From G963663365 sp963663365 (GTDB lineage: Bacteria; Hinthialibacterota; Hinthialibacteria; Hinthialibacterales; G963663365), in contig CAXXIH010000008.1 in assembly GCA_963663365.2 (NCBI GenBank), positions 1,798,001-1,862,000 on the forward strand: 64,000 bases of DNA, read 5' to 3'. Below, one piece after another: positions 35,612 through 44,835 of the stretch. The notes below the pieces were generated by a model. It was given only the letters and a program-made list of their open reading frames with translations. It was not told the DNA's origin and made no database searches. The position numbers and the translations under genes are program-made. Each line of letters opens with the position of its first letter. Positions within the stretch are counted from its first letter, which is position 1.

Positions 35612-37336
35612 ATGGATACAATTATGAAAAGATCTGGAAAAAGTGAATATCTTTCTGTGATATTTCTGGCTTTTGTTTTCGTTATTCTTGCATATAAACA
35701 AGCCGATTGCCGGGGCCTACCGACACCGGAACAAATTGCATGGCACGAAATGGAAATCGAGATGTTCTTGTGTCTGGACCCATGCACTTGGCAGGGACGA
35801 GAGTACGACGATCATTCCACTTCTCTCGATGATATCAATCCCGTTAATTTGAACACAGACCAATGGTGCGAAGTAGCCCAATCTTTCGGCGCAAAGCAGA
35901 TTCTCTTTGTGGCCAAACACACCGGCGGATTTTGTTGGTGGCAAACAGATACGAGTGAATACAGCATTAAGAATACGCCTTATAAAGATGGCACAGGTGA
36001 TGTGCTCGGCGAATTAGCAGCCAGCTGCAAGAAGTACAGTTTAAAACTTGGTGTGTATGTTTATCCGGGTGACGATCAATGGGGTGCAGGGATCGGAAGC
36101 GGCGGCCGCACAAAAGACCCGGCCAAGCAAGAGGCATACAATCAAATCCTACGGCAGCAATGGACAGAGGTGCTTACGCGGTACGGAGAGATATCCGAAA
36201 TATGGTTCGATGGGAGTTGCGTAATTGAAGTTGGGGATATCATTAAAAAGTATGCGCCTAAGACGATGGTCTTTCAGGGTCCGTATGCAACTCTGCGTTG
36301 GCCCGGTAATGAACAAGGCATAGCGCCTTACCCCGCATGGCAAACCGTGAAGAAAGAAGACGCAATCAGCGGAGTTTCCACTTCACAACACAGCGATCCT
36401 GATGGTGATGTATGGCTCCCAATGGAGATGGACACTACGCTTTTGGATCACAAATGGTTTTGGGCGCCTGATACAGACCATATGATGAAACCACTTGAGA
36501 AACTGATGAGCATTTATTATGCCTCCGTTGGGCGGGGATGTGTTTTGCTGCTTGATGCTACACCAAATACGGACGGTCTAATCCCGGAGTCACACATACA
36601 ACGATACAAAGAATTTGGAGAGGCCATCCACCACATCTATAAAAATAAAAAAGGGGAGACTTCGGGAAAAGGAAATACACTCGAATTACATTTCGATCAC
36701 CCCTGCAAGGTTAATCACATCATTACAATGGAGGATATACGGTACGGGCACATTATCCGCGCCTATCAAATCGAGGCTATGCGGGGTGATAAATGGGAAA
36801 AAATTGTAGAGGGATCATCGGTAGGCTACAAAAAGATCGATATGCTGCAGGATACAATTCAAGTACAAGCCCTCCGACTTCATGTCACCGAATCCGCAGA
36901 CACACCCATTATAAAGAGTTTTGCCGCTTATGATGCTCCAATAGTCTCAGAAACTAAAGTGCAAGATGAAAAGAGCGGCCATGTTTGGCAAAAAGCAGCG
37001 GGATGGGAAGACCTGGCTCTGACCAAGCAGTGGGAGACCATCGACATCGATCTCACGCTGTACATTCGCACACCCGGGCAATATGAAGTCGAATTCAAGA
37101 CCGACGAAAACACGGCAAACCTGGAGATATCAAATGCAGTGGTTGTAATGGCCGGAACCGAAGCCCCCCGCTTAATCCGGGCACTGGACCGTCCTCATGC
37201 ATGGAATATTAACCGCACCGCCCAAGTTACAGAGGATTCTAAGGGCGCAACCATTCTGCGTATTGTCGCCAGATTGAAGGAGAATCAAATCTGGAAAGGA
37301 CAAGTCTTGATCCGCTCCGTTAAATCTTCAGATTAG
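35612..37336 (+). CDS. Exported alpha-L-fucosidase-like enzyme (GH29)
   Basis: A 574-residue protein with an N-terminal signal or anchor helix (SVIFLAFVFVILAY). The barrel shows the GH29 pattern: WHEMEIEMFLCLDPCTW, NTDQWCEVAQSFGAKQILFVAKHTGGFCWW, LKLGVYVYP and the nucleophile region EISEIWFDGSC. A C-terminal beta domain contains VNHIITMEDIRYGHIIRAY, as in many GH29 enzymes. The enzyme would remove terminal alpha-L-fucose from a glycan. It starts 38 bases after the GH36-like gene, so the two are likely co-transcribed and act on one substrate. No good ribosome site is visible; an ATG at 35624 is an alternative start. Confidence 0.85.
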   Translation: MDTIMKRSGKSEYLSVIFLAFVFVILAYKQADCRGLPTPEQIAWHEMEIEMFLCLDPCTWQGREYDDHSTSLDDINPVNLNTDQWCEVAQSFGAKQILFVAKHTGGFCWWQTDTSEYSIKNTPYKDGTGDVLGELAASCKKYSLKLGVYVYPGDDQWGAGIGSGGRTKDPAKQEAYNQILRQQWTEVLTRYGEISEIWFDGSCVIEVGDIIKKYAPKTMVFQGPYATLRWPGNEQGIAPYPAWQTVKKEDAISGVSTSQHSDPDGDVWLPMEMDTTLLDHKWFWAPDTDHMMKPLEKLMSIYYASVGRGCVLLLDATPNTDGLIPESHIQRYKEFGEAIHHIYKNKKGETSGKGNTLELHFDHPCKVNHIITMEDIRYGHIIRAYQIEAMRGDKWEKIVEGSSVGYKKIDMLQDTIQVQALRLHVTESADTPIIKSFAAYDAPIVSETKVQDEKSGHVWQKAAGWEDLALTKQWETIDIDLTLYIRTPGQYEVEFKTDENTANLEISNAVVVMAGTEAPRLIRALDRPHAWNINRTAQVTEDSKGATILRIVARLKENQIWKGQVLIRSVKSSD

Positions 37337-37588
37337 CTATTTACAGGCATTTCAACAGAAGTATTTGGTATAAATTTTCCAGTTACTCCGTAAATATGTG
37401 CCACTTTTGTGTAAAAATGTTACACGTCGAAATTCTAAAAAACCTGCTTTCCTTATCGCATAATGCAATCATTGTTTTATACGTTCAATCTGCCTAATAT
37501 TCATCATCTTCCCATTTCAATTCCATAATTAGCCACAAATTGTTTCATTTCCGGTTAAACCCGGCACAACCGAATCTTTCTGATTCAC
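37337..37588. other. AT-rich region upstream of the third sigma-54 promoter
   Basis: No gene is visible. It contains an inverted repeat at 37409-37425 and is the expected site for activator binding about 100-200 bases before the -24/-12 boxes. Confidence 0.45.
37409..37425. promoter_or_regulatory. Candidate activator-binding site upstream of the sigma-54 promoter
   Basis: GTGTAA-AAATG-TTACAC, a perfect 6+5+6 inverted repeat, lies about 165 bases before the -24 box, the usual distance for an enhancer site. No identical copy was found upstream of the other two sigma-54 promoters. Confidence 0.4.
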
Positions 37589-37604
37589 TGGCACACATCT
37601 TGCG
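37589..37604 (+). promoter_or_regulatory. Sigma-54 (-24/-12) promoter of the PRC-barrel/sucrose synthase group
   Basis: TGGCACACATCTTGCG has TGGCAC and TTGC with GG and GC exactly ten bases apart, close to the consensus. It ends 29 bases before the PRC-barrel start at 37634, which also has AAGGAG. It is the strongest sigma-54 match in the window. Confidence 0.85.
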
Positions 37605-37633
37605 CTTTTTGATTGATAGAAAGGAGACTAATT

Positions 37634-38383
37634 ATGTATCGCTCATTACGCGAAATTGTCGGTTATCGAGTTGAGGCCACTGATGGCCAATTGGGTTCTA
37701 TCCGTGATTTCTTTTTTGAAGACCGCTTTTGGACGCTATGCTATCCGGTCATCGATACCCATAACTGGCTGCCAGGACGTCAGGTGCTGGTGCATACGGA
37801 TGAATTAGGAATCCCGAATTGGAACAAACAATCCATCCCAGTGGATTTAACACAAGAAGAGATTAAGAGTTGTCCCGAAGTAAATGAAGATAAACCTGTA
37901 TCTCTTCAGAAAAGGCAAAAAGTGACCGACGCCGTGGCGATGAATGCATTTTGGGCACCCTATGGTATGACCGCAATCCCAATTATGCCACCGGAGACAC
38001 TGAAAAGCGTTGAAGATCGTTTAAACAAAACCGAAGAGGGCAATCCCCACTTACGCAGTTTTAACGAGATATGCCGTTATCGTGTGGAAGGCGTTGACGG
38101 TGAAGCCGGACGCGTCGAAGACTTCATCATTACCGATGAAAACTGGAAGATTGCCTATTTTGTCGTCAATGTTCCAAATGGGATATGTGGAAAAAAGGTC
38201 TTAATTTCAACTGAATGGCTGGAAAGAATCAGTTGGGAAGAACGAAAAGTGTTCGCTTCTCTTGAATCCAAAAGCATTCAAAAGGCGCCTGAATTCGATC
38301 CAAACGCGCCCATTAATCCGGAGTATGAAATTCGTCTTTACGACTTTTATGGACGGCCCCATGGGGCATGCCGCGCCGGCTAG
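37634..38383 (+). CDS. PRC-barrel domain protein (second copy)
   Basis: A 249-residue protein starting at 37634, where AAGGAG lies seven bases upstream; an earlier in-frame start overlaps the promoter. Two PRC-barrel units are clear: YRSLREIVGYRVEATDGQLGSIRDFFFED (residues 2-30) and NEICRYRVEGVDGEAGRVEDFIITDENWKIAYFVVNV (about 144-180). The unit repeat is much clearer than in the first copy at 14274. The protein is predicted soluble. Similar proteins are found in stress regulons, but their ligand is generally unknown. It is the first gene after the sigma-54 promoter. Confidence 0.87.
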   Translation: MYRSLREIVGYRVEATDGQLGSIRDFFFEDRFWTLCYPVIDTHNWLPGRQVLVHTDELGIPNWNKQSIPVDLTQEEIKSCPEVNEDKPVSLQKRQKVTDAVAMNAFWAPYGMTAIPIMPPETLKSVEDRLNKTEEGNPHLRSFNEICRYRVEGVDGEAGRVEDFIITDENWKIAYFVVNVPNGICGKKVLISTEWLERISWEERKVFASLESKSIQKAPEFDPNAPINPEYEIRLYDFYGRPHGACRAG

Positions 38384-38504
38384 CGTTTTTGCATCAACTC
38401 AACATATGGGACCTATCTAGCATCAATTCTCATTACGCGATGCGTTTAAAGACATTTAAAGGGAATTGCTGATTATTATATTTACACTTAAATAGGAATG
38501 AATC

Positions 38505-38789
38505 ATGGATAGAAGTACTTTTATTGACAAATCTGCCGCACAACTCAAAGAATGGGATGCAAAACTTCAACAGTTTGAAGCCAAAGCGCAAAAGGCGGAA
38601 GCAAAGGCAAAGGCCGAATATAACAGGCAAATTCAAGATTTGTACGACAAAAAGAAGACTGTGCAACAAAAAATTAGACAATTGGAGCAAACCAGCGAAC
38701 ACGCGTGGGAAGAACTGAAGTTGGGTTGCGAGATGGCTTTTTCAGATATGAAGGAATCTATGAAGGCGGCCATAGAGAAACTCAAATAA
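38505..38789 (+). CDS. Small coiled-coil protein
   Basis: A 94-residue helical protein, rich in Ala, Lys, Glu and Gln, with heptad patterns over most of its length (QFEAKAQKAEAKAKAEYNRQ). It ends MKAAIEKLK and has one Cys. AGGA lies seven bases before the ATG. Short proteins of this kind accompany stress-response and envelope genes; I cannot name a family. It lies between the second PRC-barrel gene and sucrose synthase on the same strand, so it is probably part of the sigma-54 transcript. Confidence 0.75.
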   Translation: MDRSTFIDKSAAQLKEWDAKLQQFEAKAQKAEAKAKAEYNRQIQDLYDKKKTVQQKIRQLEQTSEHAWEELKLGCEMAFSDMKESMKAAIEKLK

Positions 38790-38868
38790 ATAATTGGCAT
38801 TATTTATCGTGCTTGAAGAACGGCATCAGAAAGAATCGAGCACCCAGCGTGTTACGGGAAAATGAATT

Positions 38869-41280
38869 ATGAGTATAAACAATGGGAACTCACACTTCCT
38901 TGGGAAACTCCGGAAAGAACTTGGCGAAAATCGCAACGCCATATTTAGTTTTTTGCGCACAATTGCAGGGTGTGAGCGTTCATTTCTGCTGAGTTCGGAT
39001 CTTTCAGATTTATTTCAGCAATTTGAAGAGGAACACGGCAAAGAACATTTTGCCGATAGTCAATTCGGTGATCTGATTCGTGGAACACAGGAAGTGGCTA
39101 TCTATGGATGCTGGATATGGTTCGCCTATCGACCAAGAATCGGAAAATGGTCCTATGTAAGGTTTCACACCGAGGCGCTCGATTGCGATTTAATGGATTG
39201 CACAGAATATCTAAAAATAAAAGAGCAAATTGTGCGGCCCGAACAATCAAACGACGATTGGGTACTCGAAGTCGATTTATCTCCATTTAACCGTGACTTT
39301 CCCCGTCCGCGAGAGCCGCGTTCCATTGGCCGTGGCGTCGAGTTTCTGAACAGGCATCTTTCCAGCCGCCTATTCGACCGGCTTGGTTCCGGAGATAACT
39401 CTTTACTCAATTTCTTACGGGTTCATGAATACGAAGGACACCCGCTCATGCTAAATGAGCGCGTAGACAGTGTCGAGGAGTTGCGCTCCGCACTTAGACA
39501 CGCTCAGTCGTTTCTAGCCAAACAGGATGTAGAGGCAACATGGGAAGACATTCAATCAACGATGAACGAGTTTGGATTTGAAATCGGATGGGGACGTACG
39601 GTCCGGCGTATTCGTGAAAACACCTCAATCCTCATGGACATCTTGGAGGCCCCGGATTACCGGAATTTGGCGACATTTCTGGCACGTATCCCTATGATTT
39701 TCAATATTGTCATCCTGTCGCCGCATGGTTATTTCGCCCAATCTGATGTCTTAGGACTTCCGGATACGGGGGGGCAGGTAATTTACATCTTGGACCAAGT
39801 GAGGTTTCTGGAAAAGAAACTCCGCGAACGCCTCTATCAACAGGGCCTGGATGTGACTCCCAAAATACTTGTCGTGACACGTTTAATACCGGAATCCGAA
39901 GGAACAACCTGCGGCCAGCCATTAGAAGATATTGCCAAGACAGAGAACGCCAAAATCATGCGTGTTCCATTTCGTGACCGGGAAGGCCGCATCGTACCGC
40001 ATTGGATCCCTCGATTCGAAGTATGGCCGTACATAGAACGATTTACGGTGGAGGTTGAAAAAGAGGTCCTGGCGGAATTCGGGGGCCGTCCGGACGTGAT
40101 TATCGGTAATTACTCAGATGGAAATCTTGCCGCCTCGTTGCTTGCAGACCGTCTAAAAGTAACACAATGCAATATTGCGCACGCTTTGGAAAAGACCAAA
40201 TACTTGTACTCAGATCTTTACTGGATGGATAATGAAAGCCAGTATCACTTTTCCTGCCAGTTCACTGCCGATTTAATTGCAATGAACAAGGCTGATTTCA
40301 TTATCACCAGCACATTCCAGGAAATCGCCGGGGATGAAGAAAGCGTCGGGCAATATGAGAGTTACACAACATTTGCCATGCCCGGCCTGTTTCGTGTTAA
40401 AAAGGGGATCGACGTTTACGACCCACGATTTAACATTATGTCTCCAGGCGCAGATCCCGATGTTTACTTTCCATTCTACGAAACAGATAAACGTCCTATG
40501 GAATTACAATCCGAAGGAAAAGACTGGCTCTTTGGAGATGCCGGTGAGAATGCACGGGGCGAGTTGAAATCCAAAGACAAGCCTTTCCTTTTCAGCATGG
40601 CCCGCCTTGACCGAATCAAAAACCTCACCGGTCTTGTGAAATGGTACGGTTCATCCAAAGAACTGCGTTCCATAGCGAACCTTGTTGTCATTGGCGGAAA
40701 CATTTCACCGGATGAGTCGTCGGACCAAGAGGAGCGTGAACAAATTCATCAGATGCATAATCTGTTTGATGAATACTCGCTTAACAATCAAGTAAGATGG
40801 ATCGGTACACAACTGGACCGGAATCTTGCAGGCGAAATCTATCGTATTTGTGCGGATCATCGCGGGGCATTCGTTCAGCCTGCGCTTTTCGAAGCGTTCG
40901 GCCTCACGGTCATCGAGGCCATGTCTTGCGGCGTACCGACATTTGCAACACGTTATGGCGGTCCATTGGAAATTATTGAAGATGGGATATCCGGATTCCA
41001 TATCGATCCAAACCATGAAGAAGAGACTATCGGAAAAATTTTAGCCTTCTTGAAAAAGTGTCAAAAGGAACCGGAAGAATGGAAACGAATTTCAGATGGC
41101 GGAATCCAACGGGTGGATGCTTGGTATAACTGGGAAAGATATGCTGAGAAGCTGCTGGCATTGACATGCATCTACGGCTTCTGGAAGTTCGTTACCGATT
41201 TGGACAGAGAAGAAACTCAGCGCTATCTTGAAGTTCTCTACTCTTCTACTTTCCGGCGTTTTGCCGAACAGATGGAATAG
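38869..41280 (+). CDS. Sucrose synthase
   Basis: An 803-residue GT4 enzyme that reversibly converts sucrose and NDP to NDP-glucose and fructose. The N-terminal 270 residues are the regulatory cellular-targeting and EPBD-like region (FLRVHEYEGHPLMLNERV). The GT-B core starts at about 280 with VILSPHGYFAQSDVLGLPDTGGQVIYILDQVR, the acceptor-site motif HALEKTKY follows, and the nucleotide site is EAFGLTVIEAMSCGVPTFAT. Length and domain order match plant and bacterial sucrose synthases. Together with the sucrose-phosphate synthase at 16456 it allows both synthesis and breakdown of sucrose, each with a sigma-54 promoter or in an operon behind one. Confidence 0.92.
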   Translation: MSINNGNSHFLGKLRKELGENRNAIFSFLRTIAGCERSFLLSSDLSDLFQQFEEEHGKEHFADSQFGDLIRGTQEVAIYGCWIWFAYRPRIGKWSYVRFHTEALDCDLMDCTEYLKIKEQIVRPEQSNDDWVLEVDLSPFNRDFPRPREPRSIGRGVEFLNRHLSSRLFDRLGSGDNSLLNFLRVHEYEGHPLMLNERVDSVEELRSALRHAQSFLAKQDVEATWEDIQSTMNEFGFEIGWGRTVRRIRENTSILMDILEAPDYRNLATFLARIPMIFNIVILSPHGYFAQSDVLGLPDTGGQVIYILDQVRFLEKKLRERLYQQGLDVTPKILVVTRLIPESEGTTCGQPLEDIAKTENAKIMRVPFRDREGRIVPHWIPRFEVWPYIERFTVEVEKEVLAEFGGRPDVIIGNYSDGNLAASLLADRLKVTQCNIAHALEKTKYLYSDLYWMDNESQYHFSCQFTADLIAMNKADFIITSTFQEIAGDEESVGQYESYTTFAMPGLFRVKKGIDVYDPRFNIMSPGADPDVYFPFYETDKRPMELQSEGKDWLFGDAGENARGELKSKDKPFLFSMARLDRIKNLTGLVKWYGSSKELRSIANLVVIGGNISPDESSDQEEREQIHQMHNLFDEYSLNNQVRWIGTQLDRNLAGEIYRICADHRGAFVQPALFEAFGLTVIEAMSCGVPTFATRYGGPLEIIEDGISGFHIDPNHEEETIGKILAFLKKCQKEPEEWKRISDGGIQRVDAWYNWERYAEKLLALTCIYGFWKFVTDLDREETQRYLEVLYSSTFRRFAEQME

Positions 41281-41350
41281 GGCAAAATAATCGAAGCGGG
41301 CCTTTAGAGAGCGCGGCCATTGCCGCAATGATAAAAACGAGGTTTGCGCT

Positions 41351-42337
41351 ATGAGACAGAAAATACGTTGGGGAATCTTGGCGACAGGAGACATCGCCAG
41401 GCAATTCGCAGAGGATCTTCGTACGCTTGAAGATGCGGAACTCGTGGCTGTCGGCTCCCGGAGCCAGGAATCCGCGGATGTATTTGCAGATAAGCATAAC
41501 ATCCCTCGGAGGCATGCCAGTTATCAATCGTTGGCAGAAGATCCGGATATAGATATCATCTATGTGGCAACACCGCACACGCTGCACAAAGAGAATGCGA
41601 TTTTATGTCTGGAATCCGGCAAGCATGTGCTTTGTGAAAAACCGCTTGCCATCAATGCACACGATGCGGAAATGATGATTGGGTGCGCGCGCGAGCGTAA
41701 ATTATTTCTCATGGAAGCGGTATGGACCCGCTTTTTTCCGCTTATGCAGGAAATACGCCGGTTGATTTCCGAAAACGTAATCGGCCAGCCTAAGATTCTC
41801 ACAGCTGATTTCGGTTGCAAAGCAGATTTTAATCCGCAAAGCCGGATATTCGATCCTAAAATGGCGGGTGGTGCATTATTGGATATCGGTATCTATACTT
41901 TATCCCTTTCTTCCATGATTTTCGGTGAACCCAGCCAAGTGATGAGTATGGCACACCTTGGCGAAACGGGTGTGGATGAACGGTCAGGAATACTGCTTCA
42001 GTTTCCCGGAAATGAGATGTCGGTCCTTTACTCAACCAACCGTTCGAATACCCCAAACGAAGCCGTGATATCGGGCAACTGCGGCCAGATCAAAATTCAT
42101 TCACAATGGTGGAGGCCAACCAAGGCGACTCTCTCTTTGGACGGTCAGGATGGCAGCCCCTTGGAGATGCCGTGCGATGATGCCTATGGATATAAATATG
42201 AGGCTGAAGAAGTCATGAAATGCATTCGCGAAGGCAAAACAGAATGTGAAATCATGCCATTGGATGAAACTCTCTCAGTTCTGAAAACCATGGATACAAT
42301 TCGTAAACAGTGGAACTTACGCTATCCGATGGAGTAA
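41351..42337 (+). CDS. Cytosolic Gfo/Idh/MocA-family oxidoreductase
   Basis: A 328-residue protein with GAGG eight bases before the ATG and no signal peptide. The fold begins RWGILATGDIARQFAEDL, then IIYVATPHTLHKENAILCLESGKHVLCEKPLAIN, where EKP carries the likely catalytic Lys. It resembles the dimeric dihydrodiol dehydrogenase / glucose-fructose oxidoreductase-like branch rather than the large Tat-exported branch. The substrate may be a free sugar or its lactone. It follows sucrose synthase by 70 bases and may share its transcript, which would fit processing of glucose or fructose released from sucrose. Two hairpins follow the stop. Confidence 0.87.
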   Translation: MRQKIRWGILATGDIARQFAEDLRTLEDAELVAVGSRSQESADVFADKHNIPRRHASYQSLAEDPDIDIIYVATPHTLHKENAILCLESGKHVLCEKPLAINAHDAEMMIGCARERKLFLMEAVWTRFFPLMQEIRRLISENVIGQPKILTADFGCKADFNPQSRIFDPKMAGGALLDIGIYTLSLSSMIFGEPSQVMSMAHLGETGVDERSGILLQFPGNEMSVLYSTNRSNTPNEAVISGNCGQIKIHSQWWRPTKATLSLDGQDGSPLEMPCDDAYGYKYEAEEVMKCIREGKTECEIMPLDETLSVLKTMDTIRKQWNLRYPME

Positions 42338-42341
42338 ACTA

Positions 42342-42376
42342 CCGGCTGGAATGCAGATTTTTTCGTATTCAGCCGG
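42342..42376. terminator. Bidirectional terminator hairpin between convergent units
   Basis: CCGGCTGGAAT and ATTCAGCCGG pair with one bulged G around a loop that includes TTTTTT. It lies between the converging Gfo/Idh gene and the dsr operon. Confidence 0.6.
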
Positions 42377-42424
42377 CATTGCCCCGCTCAAAAAGTAATA
42401 AAAGACGTTTTACTGCAAAAAAAT

Positions 42425-42450
42425 CCGGCTGGCTCATTATGAGCCGCCGG
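42425..42450. terminator. Second hairpin between convergent units, 3' end of dsr operon
   Basis: CCGGCTGGCTCAT pairs with ATGAGCCGCCGG with one bulged T; the stem is about 12 bp and is 55 bases past the dsrP stop on the minus strand. On that strand it is followed by a TTTTTTTGCAGT stretch, as expected for a factor-independent terminator. Confidence 0.65.
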
Positions 42451-42504
42451 AGATACTCTCTTGCAGGTTGGATTTTCGCTACTCCGCCTGCCCAAAAGAT
42501 ATCA

Positions 42505-43656
42505 TTACAGTTCGTCCCGTACCGTCAAAGCAATCTTATAAAGCACGGTCAGGATCATAAGACCTGACGCATAGATTCCTAACGAGATAAAGAGTTCAGG
42601 TGCAGTTGGAGCATATTCCGTAAACTTCCCAAGCGGTGAAGGAATAAAGCCCGTCACAACCATCGCCAAACCCTTGTCGATCCAAAGCGAAATAAAAACT
42701 CCAATGCACGCTAGGGCCAGGACGCCCTCATTTTGGCGGGCTTTGGGAATCAGCAGCACCACAAGAGCGGCGACACCAATTATGATCGAAGTCCAAATCC
42801 AGACAACCAGATTACCGGCTTCACCGATTCCAAAGAAAAGGTAACGGAAATGGATGGTATGTTCGGGCATGCTGCTATAAAAGGCCGTGAAACATTCCAT
42901 TAGTACGAAGAAAATATTGGCGGCCATGGCATACGTAACGATGATAGCCAGTTTTTGCACAGGTTCTTTGCCCGCGTCGAAATGTGTCAGTTTTCTCAAC
43001 ACCAAACAAAGCAAAATAAGCAGCGCCGGTCCGGCGGCAAAAGCGGAAGCAAGAAAACGCGGCGCAAGAATTGCGGTCAGCCAAAAAGAACGGGCACCGA
43101 GGCCACAGTAAATAAAGGCTGTGACCGTATGAATACTAACCGCCCAGGGGATAGAAAGAATAATGACCGGTTTAATCCACTTGGGCGGCGCGATTCCCTT
43201 CCTCTCGGCATTAAGCGTCACCCGGGAGATAATCACGTTAAGAAACAAATAGCCGTTCAGCACAACCATATCCCAGAAAAGGATAGAAGCCGGGGATGGA
43301 TGCAATATGATATTGACCATACGCATCGGTTGCCCTAAATCGACAACGATGAACATCACACACATCGTAACCGAGCTGATTGCCAAGAACTCGCCCAAAA
43401 TCGTGACTTTGGCAAACGCTTTGTAATTGTGCAGATAATATGGCAGAACAACCATAACCGCAGAAGCCGCAACACCAACCAAGAACGTAAATTGAGCGAT
43501 ATAAAATCCCCAAGTAACATCACGGTTCAGACCGGTGATTCCCAAACCATAATTCAACTGCATCAAGTAACATATGCCGCCAATGGCACAGATCACAACA
43601 AGACCTGCTATCCACAACCAATAATTACGGCTTCCGGTGAGTGCTTTTTCGAGCAT
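42505..43656 (-). CDS. dsrP: DsrP, NrfD-type membrane subunit of DsrMKJOP
   Basis: A 383-residue integral membrane protein with about ten helices, of the NrfD/PsrC family, with the usual patterns such as GLGARSFWLTAILAPRFLASAF and HFRYLFFGIGEAGNLVVWIW. In the DsrMKJOP complex, DsrP is thought to take electrons from the quinol pool and pass them to DsrO. It is the last gene of the operon, 10 bases after dsrO, and is followed by two terminator-like hairpins. Confidence 0.92.
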   Translation of the reverse strand: MLEKALTGSRNYWLWIAGLVVICAIGGICYLMQLNYGLGITGLNRDVTWGFYIAQFTFLVGVAASAVMVVLPYYLHNYKAFAKVTILGEFLAISSVTMCVMFIVVDLGQPMRMVNIILHPSPASILFWDMVVLNGYLFLNVIISRVTLNAERKGIAPPKWIKPVIILSIPWAVSIHTVTAFIYCGLGARSFWLTAILAPRFLASAFAAGPALLILLCLVLRKLTHFDAGKEPVQKLAIIVTYAMAANIFFVLMECFTAFYSSMPEHTIHFRYLFFGIGEAGNLVVWIWTSIIIGVAALVVLLIPKARQNEGVLALACIGVFISLWIDKGLAMVVTGFIPSPLGKFTEYAPTAPELFISLGIYASGLMILTVLYKIALTVRDEL

Positions 43657-43666
43657 GATTCTATTC

Positions 43667-44449
43667 CTAGACGAGATAGTAAATCTTCGGTTGCGTTCCT
43701 AATCCGGGCTTGCGGCGGATACTGAAGTTATTCCGGAGCAGCTGCCTGACTTCAGAATTTGGATCGTTAAGATTTCCGAATACCAAGGCTCCCTCAGGAC
43801 ATGCGGAGACACAGGCAGGCTTTTCGCCTTTGGCCACTTTTTCCTCACAAAAAGTGCATTTCTCGACAACACCCTTGGTTCGCGTCGGGAAATCAGGCGT
43901 AATCGATTTCAGGCTGTTGCGGGGATCCTCCCAATTAAAGCTCCTCGAACCATAGGGGCAGGCTGCGATGCAATAACGGCAGCCGATGCAACGGTGCCAG
44001 TCCATCATCACGATGCCGTCTTCGCGTTTCCAAGTCGCCTTTGTGGGACAGACACGCACGCAAGGCGGATTTTCACAATGGTTGCAGAGCACAGGTATTT
44101 GTTTATGTTGAAGGCTATCGGGAGCAAAATGGTTTTCTTGGCTCGGAAATGTCTCTTCATACGGTTCCGTCCAAATCCATTTGATTTCATGACGGGGATT
44201 TTCGGTAGAGGGGATATTATGCGTTTGATTGCAGGCCATCGAGCAGGCTTTGCAGCCTTTGTCCTTGCGGCATTTCTTAAGATTTACCACCATAGCCCAC
44301 TGAGGGCCGCCTCCGGCCGCTTTTTGAGCAACGGCATGCGATTCAGTCGATTCAGTCTCATTGGCCGAATCCGCGTTTTGGCTTCCTGTAATCCCCACCG
44401 CCGTTGTCAGACCCGCTATTTGTATAAATCGTCTTCTATCATAATCCAT
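43667..44449 (-). CDS. dsrO: DsrO, Tat-exported ferredoxin-like subunit of DsrMKJOP
   Basis: About 260 residues, starting at 44449 with GGAG upstream and overlapping the dsrJ stop by one base (TGATG). The leader MDYDRRRFIQIAG has the Tat twin arginine. Four cysteine sets (CRKDKGCKACSMAC, CNHCENPPCVRVCP, CIGCRYCIAACPYG, CTFC...CVSACPEGA) fit four [4Fe-4S] clusters. The protein links DsrP and the DsrJ cytochrome on the periplasmic side. A longer in-frame start would place the Tat motif too deep. Confidence 0.92.
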   Translation of the reverse strand: MDYDRRRFIQIAGLTTAVGITGSQNADSANETESTESHAVAQKAAGGGPQWAMVVNLKKCRKDKGCKACSMACNQTHNIPSTENPRHEIKWIWTEPYEETFPSQENHFAPDSLQHKQIPVLCNHCENPPCVRVCPTKATWKREDGIVMMDWHRCIGCRYCIAACPYGSRSFNWEDPRNSLKSITPDFPTRTKGVVEKCTFCEEKVAKGEKPACVSACPEGALVFGNLNDPNSEVRQLLRNNFSIRRKPGLGTQPKIYYLV

Positions 44450-44835
44450 CACTGAATCTCCGTCGGATCGACGTGGCATTCCCAGCAGTACGGCTGAACC
44501 GCCATATAGTCATGGCATCGAGTGCAAAATTTCTCACGGCTTTCATGGCACCCCAGGCAGGTTTTAGTCAGGCTCATCTCATGGTGGGTGCCATCCGTAT
44601 TCGAAACATAAATCCGGTTTCCATTCCGCACGACTTCGTTTCGCCACGAATCAAGTAGTTGCATGTGTGAGACACGCATATACTCAACATCCTCAACGCA
44701 TTTGGTTGCATTAACCGGCTTTTCAAGAATCGGTGGAGCGGCATCTTGGCCGCTCGCAACGTTGTACCAAATGGGGAAGGAAATCACCAAAAGGAATAGG
44801 ACAATGCCGGGAATAATCTTATTGGCATCATGCAT
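44449..44835 (-). CDS. dsrJ: DsrJ, periplasmic triheme cytochrome c
   Basis: About 128 residues from the ATG at 44835, chosen for GAGGAGGAA upstream. One N-terminal membrane helix (residues 5-22, IIPGIVLFLLVISFPIWYN) is followed by a periplasmic part with three haem sites, CLGCH, CTRCH and CWECH. DsrJ is known for an unusual haem ligation and sits in the membrane complex that exchanges electrons with the periplasm. Its start overlaps the end of dsrK by 8 bases. Confidence 0.93.
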   Translation of the reverse strand: MHDANKIIPGIVLFLLVISFPIWYNVASGQDAAPPILEKPVNATKCVEDVEYMRVSHMQLLDSWRNEVVRNGNRIYVSNTDGTHHEMSLTKTCLGCHESREKFCTRCHDYMAVQPYCWECHVDPTEIQ

